Of a stretch of DNA of 64,000 nt, positions 8,537 through 17,088 are shown one piece after another. This DNA comes from CALFMR01 sp035550595 (GTDB lineage Bacteria; Acidobacteriota; Vicinamibacteria; Vicinamibacterales; SCN-69-37). Below the pieces are notes generated by a model. It made no database searches. It saw only the letters and a program-made list of their open reading frames with translations, and was not told the DNA's origin. Numbering within the stretch: the first letter of the stretch is position 1; every line of letters starts with the position of its first letter. The stretch lies in NCBI GenBank assembly GCA_035550595.1, contig DASZOV010000059.1, positions 7,393 through 71,392 on the forward strand. Direction: 5' to 3'. The translations under genes and the position numbers were made by a program.

Positions 8537-8851
8537 ATGACCGTGAAGAGTCGTCTGACGAGCGTCGACGTTCCTGTTGCTGCCGGGCCCTTCTGCGGAC
8601 CCACCTGCACGTGTCTCGCCGAGTTCTTCCGGGAAGAACTGCTCAAGCACCATCAGTGCCTCGAACGCCAGCGTGAGTACTATTCCGAGGACGCCATCAG
8701 CCAGGCCGAGGACGCCTTGACCCGTCTGATGAGTCAGCTCGACAGCCTCTGCCAACGCGACGACGCCTGCCAGATGATCGGCGAGATGCTTCGCAAATTC
8801 GACCTCGTCACCAAGCTCTCTGCCTGGACCGAGGCCGGCAAACTTCATTAA
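8537..8851 (+). CDS. Small cysteine-containing protein of unknown function
   Basis: 104 aa soluble protein that I do not recognise. Three cysteines are clustered in GPFCGPTCTCLAEFF near residue 20, with more at about 41, 72 and 78 (HHQCLERQ, SLCQRDDACQM). The rest is predicted helical and acidic (EDAISQAEDALTRLMSQLDSL), suggesting a helical bundle with a possible metal site. It has its own strong promoter at 8491-8518 and sits between gatB and glycerate kinase. Codon use matches its neighbours, so it looks like a real gene. Confidence 0.75.
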   Translation: MTVKSRLTSVDVPVAAGPFCGPTCTCLAEFFREELLKHHQCLERQREYYSEDAISQAEDALTRLMSQLDSLCQRDDACQMIGEMLRKFDLVTKLSAWTEAGKLH

Positions 8852-8879
8852 CACGCTCCTCCGGCAACACCTCGCTTCG

Positions 8880-10148
8880 ATGACTTCGGCCGCGCTGGCC
8901 GCGGTCGACGCACGGCGTCTCACGTCGCGCGCCCTCGTTGACCTGTCTGACACGCTGCGGGCCGAGTCGCATCTGCGCGTCGTCGCGGCCGGGAAGGCGG
9001 CCGTGGGCGCCGCGGGAGCCGTCGATGACGATCCCGTCGTGCGGCCACGTCTCGTGGCTGGCGTGTTGACCGCGCCGGCCGAGGCCGCGCCTGGTCCGAG
9101 CTGGCGCGGGTTCGCCGCCGCGCATCCGCGTCCGAACGACGGCAGCGACGAGGCCGCGCGCGCCGCGCTCGCCCTCGCCGACGCGTGCCGTCGCGAGAAC
9201 GGCCTCTTGCTCGTGTGTTTGTCCGGCGGCGCGTCGGCGATGTTCGAGACGCCCGCCGATGGCCTCACGCTCGACGACGTGCGCGCTGCGGGGGACCTGC
9301 TGCTGAAGTCGGGCGTGGACATCGCGGGGTTCAATCTCGTCCGGCGTCATCTTTCGGCGGTCAAGGGCGGCCAGCTCGCGGCGCGCGCCGGGCGCAGCGT
9401 GACCCTTGCGATCTCCGACGTCGCCGGTCCGATAGAGGACGATCCCGTCGTAATCGGGTCCGGACCGACGGTCGCCGACGAGACGACGTTCGATGCCGCG
9501 ATCGAGATCATCGCGCGCCATGGACTCGCCGACGCAATGCCGTCGCCGGTGATGGCGCACCTGCAGGCTGGTGCAGCCGGACACGTGCCCGGTCCCGTCG
9601 CGCCAGGCGATCCGCGGCTCGCACAGGCGGCGTATTGGATTGTCGGATCGCGCCGCGACGCGATGCGTGCCGCGGGCGAGACCGCTGCGCGGCTCGGCTA
9701 CCACGTCCACGTCGAATCGGCGCCTGTGACCGGGGAAGCGCGCGAGGCCGGACCGCGCCTCGTGTCGATTGCCGCGCGGTTGCCGCGGCCCGCATGCCTC
9801 ATCGCATCGGGCGAGACGACGGTCCGCGTCATCGGTCACGGGCGCGGTGGACGTAATCAGGAACTGGCGCTCTCGGCCATCGAGCCGCTCGCCGCGCTCG
9901 CACCTGCGGCGCTGGCGAGCGTCGGCACCGATGGGGTGGATGGTCCGACAGACGCGGCCGGCGCCTTCGTCGATGCGGACACGTGGACAGCGCTTGGTCC
10001 GTCAGCCGCCGACCGCCTGGCGCGTGCGCTCGCCGACAACGACGCATATCCTGTCCTGGACAGCATCGACGCCCTCGTCCGCACCGGCCCGACCGGCACG
10101 AACGTCGGCGATTTGCAGATCGTCTTGCTTGGAACCAAAGAAAGATGA
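8880..10148 (+). CDS. Glycerate 2-kinase (DUF4147/MOFRL family)
   Basis: Phosphorylates D-glycerate to 2-phosphoglycerate; 422 aa, the usual family length. The N-terminal DUF4147 domain shows LRVVAAGKAA (about 32-41), LLLVCLSGGASAMFE (about 108-122) and SDVAGPIEDDPVVIGSGPT (about 179-197). The C-terminal MOFRL domain shows ASGETTVRVIGHGRGGRNQE (about 306-325). The family normally begins with a helix upstream of the ATG at 8880. An in-frame ATT at 8847 would restore it (LLRQHLASMTSAALAAVD). The stop codon lies inside repeat A copy 2, which supplies the terminal Lys-Glu-Arg-stop. Confidence 0.88.
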   Translation: MTSAALAAVDARRLTSRALVDLSDTLRAESHLRVVAAGKAAVGAAGAVDDDPVVRPRLVAGVLTAPAEAAPGPSWRGFAAAHPRPNDGSDEAARAALALADACRRENGLLLVCLSGGASAMFETPADGLTLDDVRAAGDLLLKSGVDIAGFNLVRRHLSAVKGGQLAARAGRSVTLAISDVAGPIEDDPVVIGSGPTVADETTFDAAIEIIARHGLADAMPSPVMAHLQAGAAGHVPGPVAPGDPRLAQAAYWIVGSRRDAMRAAGETAARLGYHVHVESAPVTGEAREAGPRLVSIAARLPRPACLIASGETTVRVIGHGRGGRNQELALSAIEPLAALAPAALASVGTDGVDGPTDAAGAFVDADTWTALGPSAADRLARALADNDAYPVLDSIDALVRTGPTGTNVGDLQIVLLGTKER

Positions 10149-10230
10149 CACCGCGAGGCCCCGAACGTAGTGAGGGCGCCGAAGCGCGTAGCGCTGGGGG
10201 TGGGGCCCCAGCGCACTGAAAGAAAGATGG
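10142..10230. repeat. Repeat A copy 2, overlapping a stop codon and a start codon
   Basis: One complete 82-bp-period unit. The exact 11-bp direct repeat AAAGAAAGATG flanks it at 10137-10147 and 10219-10229. The left repeat contains the glycerate-kinase stop (TGA 10146-10148) and the right one contains the ATG (10227) of the next gene. The internal hairpin 10191-10214 has arms GCGCTGGGG and CCCCAGCGC. It differs from the other copies by a paired T-to-C and A-to-G change that preserves pairing. Confidence 0.85.
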
Positions 10231-10631
10231 CAAAAGTCATCGTCGTGGCCTTCGTCGCGCTCGTCCTGGCATTCGCTGCCGGGTGGCTGGTTGGATCGTC
10301 TGGCCACGACGCGCTCGAGCGCGACGTGGCTCGCGGCCTGCTCCGCGCGGAGTTCGCCGAGGCCCGCGCCGACACGCTCGACGGCCGCGTGAACGCGTCC
10401 GAGTCGAACTTCGGCAACGCGGTCGAGCGCTTCCAGCGCGCGCGCGATCGCGTCGGAAGTATCGAGGCGCGGCTGCGCGCGATCGGACAAGCGCCGCAGG
10501 CGAACCGGCTCGAGGAAGCCGTGCGCCTGTTGCGACAAGCCCAGGAAGCCGCCGCGGCTCTCGATCAGTCGCGTGCTGAATCGGCCGCATCCGCTGCATT
10601 CGATGCGCTCAACGCAGCCAACGGTCACTGA
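10227..10631 (+). CDS. Membrane-anchored helical protein of unknown function
   Basis: 134 aa. One N-terminal transmembrane anchor (AKVIVVAFVALVLAFAAGWL) is followed by a charged, alanine-rich helical domain with heptad character (about 30-130: NAVERFQRARDRVGSIEARL, then LRQAQEAAAALDQ). No family is recognised; it resembles small periplasmic coiled-coil proteins. The ATG at 10227 and the AAAGAAAG before it are contributed by the end of repeat A. An in-frame start at 10170 would translate the repeat and is less likely. Confidence 0.6.
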   Translation: MAKVIVVAFVALVLAFAAGWLVGSSGHDALERDVARGLLRAEFAEARADTLDGRVNASESNFGNAVERFQRARDRVGSIEARLRAIGQAPQANRLEEAVRLLRQAQEAAAALDQSRAESAASAAFDALNAANGH

Positions 10632-10699
10632 GTCGCGTCTCGTCTCGTGTCCGCCGATCTGCTGCTTCACACCTATCCAATCCAAAGAAATCTGATTCG

Positions 10700-13003
10700 A
10701 TGTTGACTGATACTGAACTCCTTCGTTTGATCCGTGAGCGCGTCGATCATCCCGCGACCGCGAAAGAACTGCTGCGCCTGCTCGGGCTGCCTGTCGAGGA
10801 GCGAAGCACGCTCCGGCGCCGGCTGCGCGACCTCGTGGCGTCGGGCGCGCTCGTCGAGATCCGCGGGCATCGCTTCGGCCTGCCCGATCGCATGAACCTC
10901 ATCGTCGGCCGCGTGTCGACCAATCCGCGAGGGTTCGCGTTCGTCGATCCCGATCCGCCCGTCGAGGACGGACCGTCGAGCATCTACATCGCGGGCTCCA
11001 ATCTCAATCAGGCCGTGCACGGCGATCGCGTCGTCGTGCGCGTCGAGCACCGGCGCGATCGCGATCGCGCCGAAGGCCGCATCGTGCGGATCCTCGAACG
11101 TGGATCCGAACAGGTCGTCGGCCGATACGAAGTCGACGAGGGCGGTCACGGCTTCGTCGTGCCGTTCGATCGCCGGCTCGTGATCGACATGCAGATCCCA
11201 TCGGGCGCCACGCGCGGCGCGGCAGCAGGAGAGATGGTGACGGCGCGTGTGACGCGCTGGCCCACGCCGACGCGGCCGGCGCTCGGCGAGATCGTCGAGA
11301 TCCTCGGCCCGCTCGATGCGCCGGGCGTCGACACGACGGTCATCATCCGCAAGTACGCGCTGCCCGACGCGCACGGCGACGACGCGATTGCCGAAGCGAC
11401 GCGTCTCGGGACGGCCGTCAACCCGCGCGACATCGAGGGCCGCACCGACTTCCGCGGCTGGGCGACCGTCACGATCGACGGCGAGCACGCCCGCGACTTC
11501 GACGACGCCATCTCGATCGATCGGCTGTCGAACGGCAACTTCTGGCTCGGCGTCCACATCGCGGACGTCGCGCACTACGTGCCCGAAGGCAGCGCGCTCG
11601 ACCGCGAGGCGTACGAGCGCGGCACGTCGGTGTACTTCCCCGAACGCGCCGTTCACATGTTTCCGTCCGAGCTCGCGACGGGCCTCTGCAGTCTCAACCC
11701 GCACGTCGATCGGCTCGTGCAGTCGGTGCTGATGGAGGTCGACCGCCGCTCGGGGGCGGTCGTGCGGTATGAACTGCACGACGGCGTCATCCACAGCGAC
11801 GAACGGATGACGTATCACGACGTGAACGCGATCCTCACCGACCGCGATCCCGCCATGCTCGCGCGCTACGAGTCGCTCGTGCCGATGTTCGAGCGCATGC
11901 ACGAGCTGTTCGAGATCCTCCATGCGCGTCGGCGGCGTCGAGGGTCGATCGACTTCGACCTGCAGGAATCGGAGTTCGTGCTCGACGACGCGGGGCTCGT
12001 CGAGGCGGTCGTGGCGGCCGAGCGCAACGTCGCGCACCGGCTCATCGAAGAGTTCATGCTGCTCGCCAACGAGACCGTGGCCGCGCATCTCGAACGCCAG
12101 AGCGCGCCGGCACTCTATCGCATCCACGAGGTGCCCGATCCGGTGAAGGTCGAGACGTTCGAAGACTTCATCGGCACGTTGGGCTACTCGCTGGCTGCGC
12201 CGGCCGATCAGCTCGAGCCGCGCCACTTCCAGCGGCTCGTCGAGCAGATTCGTGGCAAGCCGGAAGAGCGGCCGATCGCCTTTCTCCTGCTGCGCACGAT
12301 GCAGAAGGCGCGGTACGACGCCGCGAACCTCGGTCACTTCGGTTTGGCCGCCGAGGCGTACACGCACTTCACGTCGCCCATCCGCCGCTATCCGGATCTC
12401 GTGGTCCATCGCGCGCTGCGCGCGTCCCGACGATCGATGTCGGAGGACGAGCGCACCGAGCGCGTCGAGGAGCTGCCCGAGATCGCGCGCCACACGTCGG
12501 AGCGCGAACGGCGCGCGAACGACGCCGAGCGCGAGCTCGTGCAGTGGAAGAAGGTGCGGTTCATGGCCGACAAGGTCGGCGACGAGTTCGAGGGCTACAT
12601 CACCGGCGTGAGCGCCTTCGGCCTCTACGTCGAGCTCATCGAACACTTCGTCGAGGGCATGGTGCACGTCTCGACGATGGCGGACGACTACTATCGGTTC
12701 GTCGAGCGTGCGCACTTTCTGCGGGGCGAGAAGAACGGGCGCGTCTATCGGCTGGGCGATCGCGTCCGCGTCCAGGTCGTGCGCGTGGATCTCGAGCGGC
12801 GTCAGATCGACCTGGGCCTGGCGGATATTCTTGAAGCGGTGCGGAAACTGGAAGGGACGCGGTCGGGAAGACGGCGCGAGACGAGACCGCCAAAGGCCGC
12901 ACGGCCCGAGCGAAGCGAACGAAGTACGCGGCGCCGGACGAAACGGCGCCCGGGTCGCCGCGAGCGGGCCCTCGAACGGGCCACGAAGAAACGCGGGCGC
13001 TGA
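10700..13003 (+). CDS. rnr: Ribonuclease R
   Basis: 3'-5' exoribonuclease degrading structured RNA; 767 aa, typical length. An N-terminal winged helix (about 1-65) and cold-shock domains (RVSTNPRGFAFVDPD near 70) come first. The RNB catalytic domain follows, with HARDFDDAISIDRL near residue 265 carrying the metal-binding Asp cluster. HFTSPIRRYPDLVVHR appears near 555. A C-terminal S1 domain (about 625-710) and a strongly basic Arg/Lys tail (about 715-767) complete it. It is followed convergently by tatA with only 17 nt between stop codons. Confidence 0.96.
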   Translation: MLTDTELLRLIRERVDHPATAKELLRLLGLPVEERSTLRRRLRDLVASGALVEIRGHRFGLPDRMNLIVGRVSTNPRGFAFVDPDPPVEDGPSSIYIAGSNLNQAVHGDRVVVRVEHRRDRDRAEGRIVRILERGSEQVVGRYEVDEGGHGFVVPFDRRLVIDMQIPSGATRGAAAGEMVTARVTRWPTPTRPALGEIVEILGPLDAPGVDTTVIIRKYALPDAHGDDAIAEATRLGTAVNPRDIEGRTDFRGWATVTIDGEHARDFDDAISIDRLSNGNFWLGVHIADVAHYVPEGSALDREAYERGTSVYFPERAVHMFPSELATGLCSLNPHVDRLVQSVLMEVDRRSGAVVRYELHDGVIHSDERMTYHDVNAILTDRDPAMLARYESLVPMFERMHELFEILHARRRRRGSIDFDLQESEFVLDDAGLVEAVVAAERNVAHRLIEEFMLLANETVAAHLERQSAPALYRIHEVPDPVKVETFEDFIGTLGYSLAAPADQLEPRHFQRLVEQIRGKPEERPIAFLLLRTMQKARYDAANLGHFGLAAEAYTHFTSPIRRYPDLVVHRALRASRRSMSEDERTERVEELPEIARHTSERERRANDAERELVQWKKVRFMADKVGDEFEGYITGVSAFGLYVELIEHFVEGMVHVSTMADDYYRFVERAHFLRGEKNGRVYRLGDRVRVQVVRVDLERRQIDLGLADILEAVRKLEGTRSGRRRETRPPKAARPERSERSTRRRTKRRPGRRERALERATKKRGR

Positions 13004-13020
13004 CGCCGGCGTTTCACGAT

Positions 13021-13173
13021 CTAGTCTTGCTTGTCAGCCCCCTCGCGCGTCGCGTCCTTGAAGTTCTTGATGCCTTTGCCGATGCCGCGGCCGAGCTCGG
13101 GCAAACGGCTGGCGCCGAAGATCAGGATGACGATGGCGAGGATGACGAGTAGCTCTGGAACGCCGAGGCGCAT
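13021..13173 (-). CDS. tatA: Sec-independent protein translocase TatA
   Basis: 50-aa twin-arginine translocase pore subunit. The translation runs MRLGVPELLVILAIVILIFG, then ASRLPELGRGIGKGIKNFKD and a short polar tail. This is the TatA layout of one transmembrane helix, the FG hinge and an amphipathic helix. AGGAGT lies 7 nt upstream of ATG 13173. The C-terminal tail is very short. tatB and tatC are not in the window. A likely client, the SpoIID protein with a twin-arginine signal, is encoded at 6046-7038. Confidence 0.93.
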   Translation of the reverse strand: MRLGVPELLVILAIVILIFGASRLPELGRGIGKGIKNFKDATREGADKQD

Positions 13174-13358
13174 GGGAATAACTCCTGTCGGCCTCGAGCC
13201 GACTCGGTCATTCTAGCACCGCCCGGATCGGCCGGTGAGCGAAGCCGGGCGAGGACGTTGGACGTCCAACACTAGAGCGTGCGCGCCGGTTGGCGCGTCC
13301 CGCGCGTCACGACATGGCGGCATCGCGATTGCACGCGGCGAGAGAGCACCCACGCGTC

Positions 13359-14243
13359 ATGGATATACTGTCAGCAGCGGACCGACAGCCCATGCAGACT
13401 CCCGACGCGCCGCCGGATGGACGCGTGCCCGCTCCGGCCGGGCCGAGTGTGATCTCGACTGGCTGGCTGGCCGGTGATTCCGTCTTCGATCGGCCCGACA
13501 AGCGCAAGCTCGGACGGGCCATCTGGGTCTCGATCGGCCTGCACGCCGCGCTCTTCGGCATCATCATCCTCGTCCTGACGCTCGCGCCGCCCGAGACGCT
13601 CGACAACATTCAGCAGCAGGTCGTGCATCTGGTCTTCGTGCAGCAACCGGGACCGGGCGGTGGTGGAGGCGGCAGTCCCAAGCCCGCGCCGCCCAAGCCG
13701 CTCGAGGTCGCCAAACGCCCGCTGCCTCCGCCGGCGCCCGTGACCGTGCCACCGCCGCCGACCACGCCGCCGCCTCCGACGCCGAAGATGCTGGCGCCGA
13801 TCATGACCAACACGACGAACCTCATGCAGGCGACCGGCGCGAACGCCGTGTCGCTCGAAGCCTACGGCGGGGGAGGCAACGGCGGGGGCCTCGGTTCGGG
13901 CAACGGCGCAGGCGTCGGGCCTGGCCAGACGAATGGATTTGGCGGCGGCGCGTATCAGGTCGGCAGCGGTATCACGAGCCCGGAGATTCTGAAGCAGGTC
14001 AAGCCGAACTACACGCCAGACGCCATGAAGGCGAAGGTTCAAGGCGACGTCTGGCTCGACGCCGTCGTCAATCCCGACGGCACGGTGAGCGACGTGCGCG
14101 TGGCGCGCTCACTCGACAAGAGCGGCCTCGATCAGCAGGCCATGATCGCGGCGCGTCAGTGGCTCTTCCGTCCCGGCCACGATCGCAACGGCAAGGCCGT
14201 CCCCGTCATCGTCACCATCGTTCTCGAATTCCGCCTGCGATAG
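13359..14243 (+). CDS. Energy transducer TonB-family protein
   Basis: Couples inner-membrane proton-motive force to outer-membrane transport. The protein is 294 aa from ATG 13359, with ATG 13392 as an alternative giving 283 aa. A cytoplasmic N-terminus precedes one transmembrane helix (IWVSIGLHAALFGIIILVLT, about 55-74). A long Pro/Gly-rich periplasmic spacer follows (PPKP, PPPAPVTVPPPP, Gly-rich patches). The C-terminal TonB domain starts at QVKPNYTPDAMKAKVQGDVW and ends VPVIVTIVLEFRLR. No ExbB/ExbD genes are nearby, and its receptor partners are not in the window. Confidence 0.9.
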   Translation: MDILSAADRQPMQTPDAPPDGRVPAPAGPSVISTGWLAGDSVFDRPDKRKLGRAIWVSIGLHAALFGIIILVLTLAPPETLDNIQQQVVHLVFVQQPGPGGGGGGSPKPAPPKPLEVAKRPLPPPAPVTVPPPPTTPPPPTPKMLAPIMTNTTNLMQATGANAVSLEAYGGGGNGGGLGSGNGAGVGPGQTNGFGGGAYQVGSGITSPEILKQVKPNYTPDAMKAKVQGDVWLDAVVNPDGTVSDVRVARSLDKSGLDQQAMIAARQWLFRPGHDRNGKAVPVIVTIVLEFRLR

Positions 14244-14310
14244 CGTCTCGCGCGGCGTCCACGCCGGGTCCGGGCTAGTACGGGATGGGGCGCGCCCGCG
14301 TACGGAGCCC

Positions 14311-14460
14311 GGGCGGGCCGGCACGGGGGCCGGCCCCTACAGGTGCTGGGGTCGCGTAGCCATCGTCCTCGTCCTCATCTTCGTCATCGGCCGGCCCCTA
14401 CAGGTGTTGGGGTTGCGCCGACGTCTACGTCACCACGTAGGGGCGCCCCCCGTGGCGCCC
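14311..14460. repeat. Repeat B array 1 (REP-like)
   Basis: Two direct copies of CGGCCCCTACAGGTG followed by [C/T]TGGGGT lie at 14331 and 14392, 61 bp apart. A related palindrome in opposite orientation (GTAGGGGCGCCCCCC) is at 14437-14451. The array fills the space between the convergent tonB-like gene and groL. Arrays with a similar period are at 34968-35215 and 41697-41962. Confidence 0.8.
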
Positions 14461-14502
14461 GAAAAGAAAAAGAGCCCGGCCGGCTCGCGCCGACCGGGCT
14501 CT
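14461..14502 (-). terminator. Rho-independent terminator of the groESL operon
   Basis: On the minus strand, AGAGCCCGG and CCGGGCTCT form the outer stem, extended inward by GGC/GCC around a GCGA loop. The run TTTTTCTTTT follows directly. It lies 76 nt past the groL stop codon and is the clearest intrinsic terminator in the window. Confidence 0.9.
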
Positions 14503-14529
14503 CGACGACGCGCGTCTGCGCGCCGCAGG

Positions 14530-14577
14530 GCTTCGAACTTCTCGACCGCAAAGTTCGCAGTTCGAAGTTCGCAGTTC
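14530..14577. repeat. Repeat C (heptamer array) next to the groL stop
   Basis: An AT-richer run of GAACTTC/GAACTGC-type heptamers in groL orientation, beginning immediately after the groL stop codon (14578). It belongs to the family seen at 16798-16855, 25030-25243, 36681-36810 and 41983-42011. It lies between groL and its terminator, so it is probably transcribed. Confidence 0.75.
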
Positions 14578-16212
<1,635 letters not shown>

Positions 16213-16266
16213 TGCTGCCTCTCCGGTAAGAAGGAAAATTGAGTGCCGAACGCGTGTCGGCCGGCG

Positions 16267-16557
16267 CTACTTCTCGATGATGCCGAGGACTTCCTCTTCA
16301 CGGATGATGAGGTGCTCGGTGCCGTCGATCTTGATCTCCTGTCCGGCGTACTTGCCGAACAGCACCACGTCGCCGGGCTTGACGTCGAGCGGCGTGACCT
16401 TGCCGTCCTTCTCGATGCGGCCCTTGCCGACGGCGATGACCTTGCCCTGCTGGGGTTTCTCCTTGGCGCTGTCCGGGATGATGATGCCGCCGACGCGCTG
16501 CTCTTCCTCTTCGATGCGCGTGACGAGAATGCGGTCGTGCAGGGGTCTCACACTCAT
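16267..16557 (-). CDS. groES: Co-chaperonin GroES (10 kDa)
   Basis: 96-aa lid of the GroEL chamber. PLHDRILVTRIEEEEQRVGG with the mobile loop GGIIIPDSAKEKPQQGKV, and the C-terminal HLIIREEEVLGIIE strand, are canonical. ATG 16557 is preferred over the in-frame GTG at 16572 because GGAGAGG lies 6 nt upstream and the family starts MSVRPLHDR. First gene of the groESL operon. Confidence 0.97.
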   Translation of the reverse strand: MSVRPLHDRILVTRIEEEEQRVGGIIIPDSAKEKPQQGKVIAVGKGRIEKDGKVTPLDVKPGDVVLFGKYAGQEIKIDGTEHLIIREEEVLGIIEK

Positions 16558-16670
16558 GACGGTCCTCTCCACTCGTGACCGGCGGCGGCCGGACCAGGCG
16601 GGTCGGGCGTGCGCCGGAAGTTGAACTCAGGATGTTGGGCCTGGGTGCTGGCAGTCGAGGAAACGGACTG

Positions 16671-16697
16671 TTAGCACTCACCGTGGCCGACTGCTAA
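16671..16697. promoter_or_regulatory. CIRCE operator (HrcA binding site)
   Basis: TTAGCACTC, nine spacer bases, then GACTGCTAA. This matches the CIRCE inverted repeat TTAGCACTC-N9-GAGTGCTAA with a single mismatch in the right arm. It directly abuts the -10 box of the groESL promoter, which is where HrcA represses. hrcA itself is not in the window. Confidence 0.93.
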
Positions 16698-16726
16698 CTA
16701 TAGCGAGCCGGCCCAATCGCGGTCAA
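16697..16726 (-). promoter_or_regulatory. Sigma-70 promoter of groESL
   Basis: On the minus strand TTGACC (16726-16721) and TATAGT (16702-16697) are separated by 18 nt. The CIRCE operator begins at the last base of the -10 box, so bound HrcA would block initiation. Heat-shock control is therefore by repressor rather than by an alternative sigma factor. Confidence 0.85.
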
Positions 16727-16797
16727 GATGATCCGGACCTCGCCCGGCCGGCAAGCGGGGCCATGCCGTCTGATGCGCCGAGGACGCTCGCCCAAGG

Positions 16798-16855
16798 TCT
16801 GGCTTCCGGCTTCGAACGTCCGACCTTCTGGCTTCTGGCTTCGAACTTCTGACTT
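16798..16855. repeat. Repeat C (heptamer array) after the Fis-type gene
   Basis: On the minus strand this reads as a run of AGAAGTTC, GAAGCCA, GAAGCCA, GAAGGTC and GTTCGAAGCC-type heptamers. It mixes the two sub-variants (GAAGTTC and GAAGCCA) seen separately elsewhere, which links them as one family. It starts 12 nt past the stop codon of the HTH gene. Confidence 0.7.
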
Positions 16856-16867
16856 GCCCGAAGGCGC

Positions 16868-17080
16868 TCACGCGCTCTTGCGGATCTTGTAGGCGGACAT
16901 CTTGCGGCTGAGCGTGTTGCGGTGCAGGCCCGTCATCTTCGCCGCCTTGCAGACGTTGTAGTTCGTCTTGACGAGCGCGCGCGCGATGAACGTCCGCTCG
17001 AACTCGCGCTGTGCGTCGTCGAAGAGGATGCCGCGGTCGATCATCTGTTGGACGAGCGCCGACAGGTCGTCACGAATCAT
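16868..17080 (-). CDS. Small Fis-type helix-turn-helix protein
   Basis: 70 aa. The C-terminal half carries a Fis/NtrC-type DNA-binding domain: FIARALVKTNYNVCKAAKMT then GLHRNTLSRKMSAYKIRK. The N-terminal half (MIRDDLSALVQQMIDRGILF) is a predicted helix that could dimerise. There is no receiver or AAA+ domain, so it is a stand-alone HTH protein rather than a truncated sigma-54 activator. It follows purC by 8 nt and is probably co-transcribed. ATG 17080 is the natural start. Confidence 0.8.
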   Translation of the reverse strand: MIRDDLSALVQQMIDRGILFDDAQREFERTFIARALVKTNYNVCKAAKMTGLHRNTLSRKMSAYKIRKSA

Positions 17081-17088
17081 CGGGGCCT

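Noticed and set aside
13359..13394. TATACT at 13364 as -10 box of the TonB-like gene, with start at 13392
   Set aside because: No -35 hexamer at suitable spacing; kept only as a reason why the later ATG remains an alternative start.
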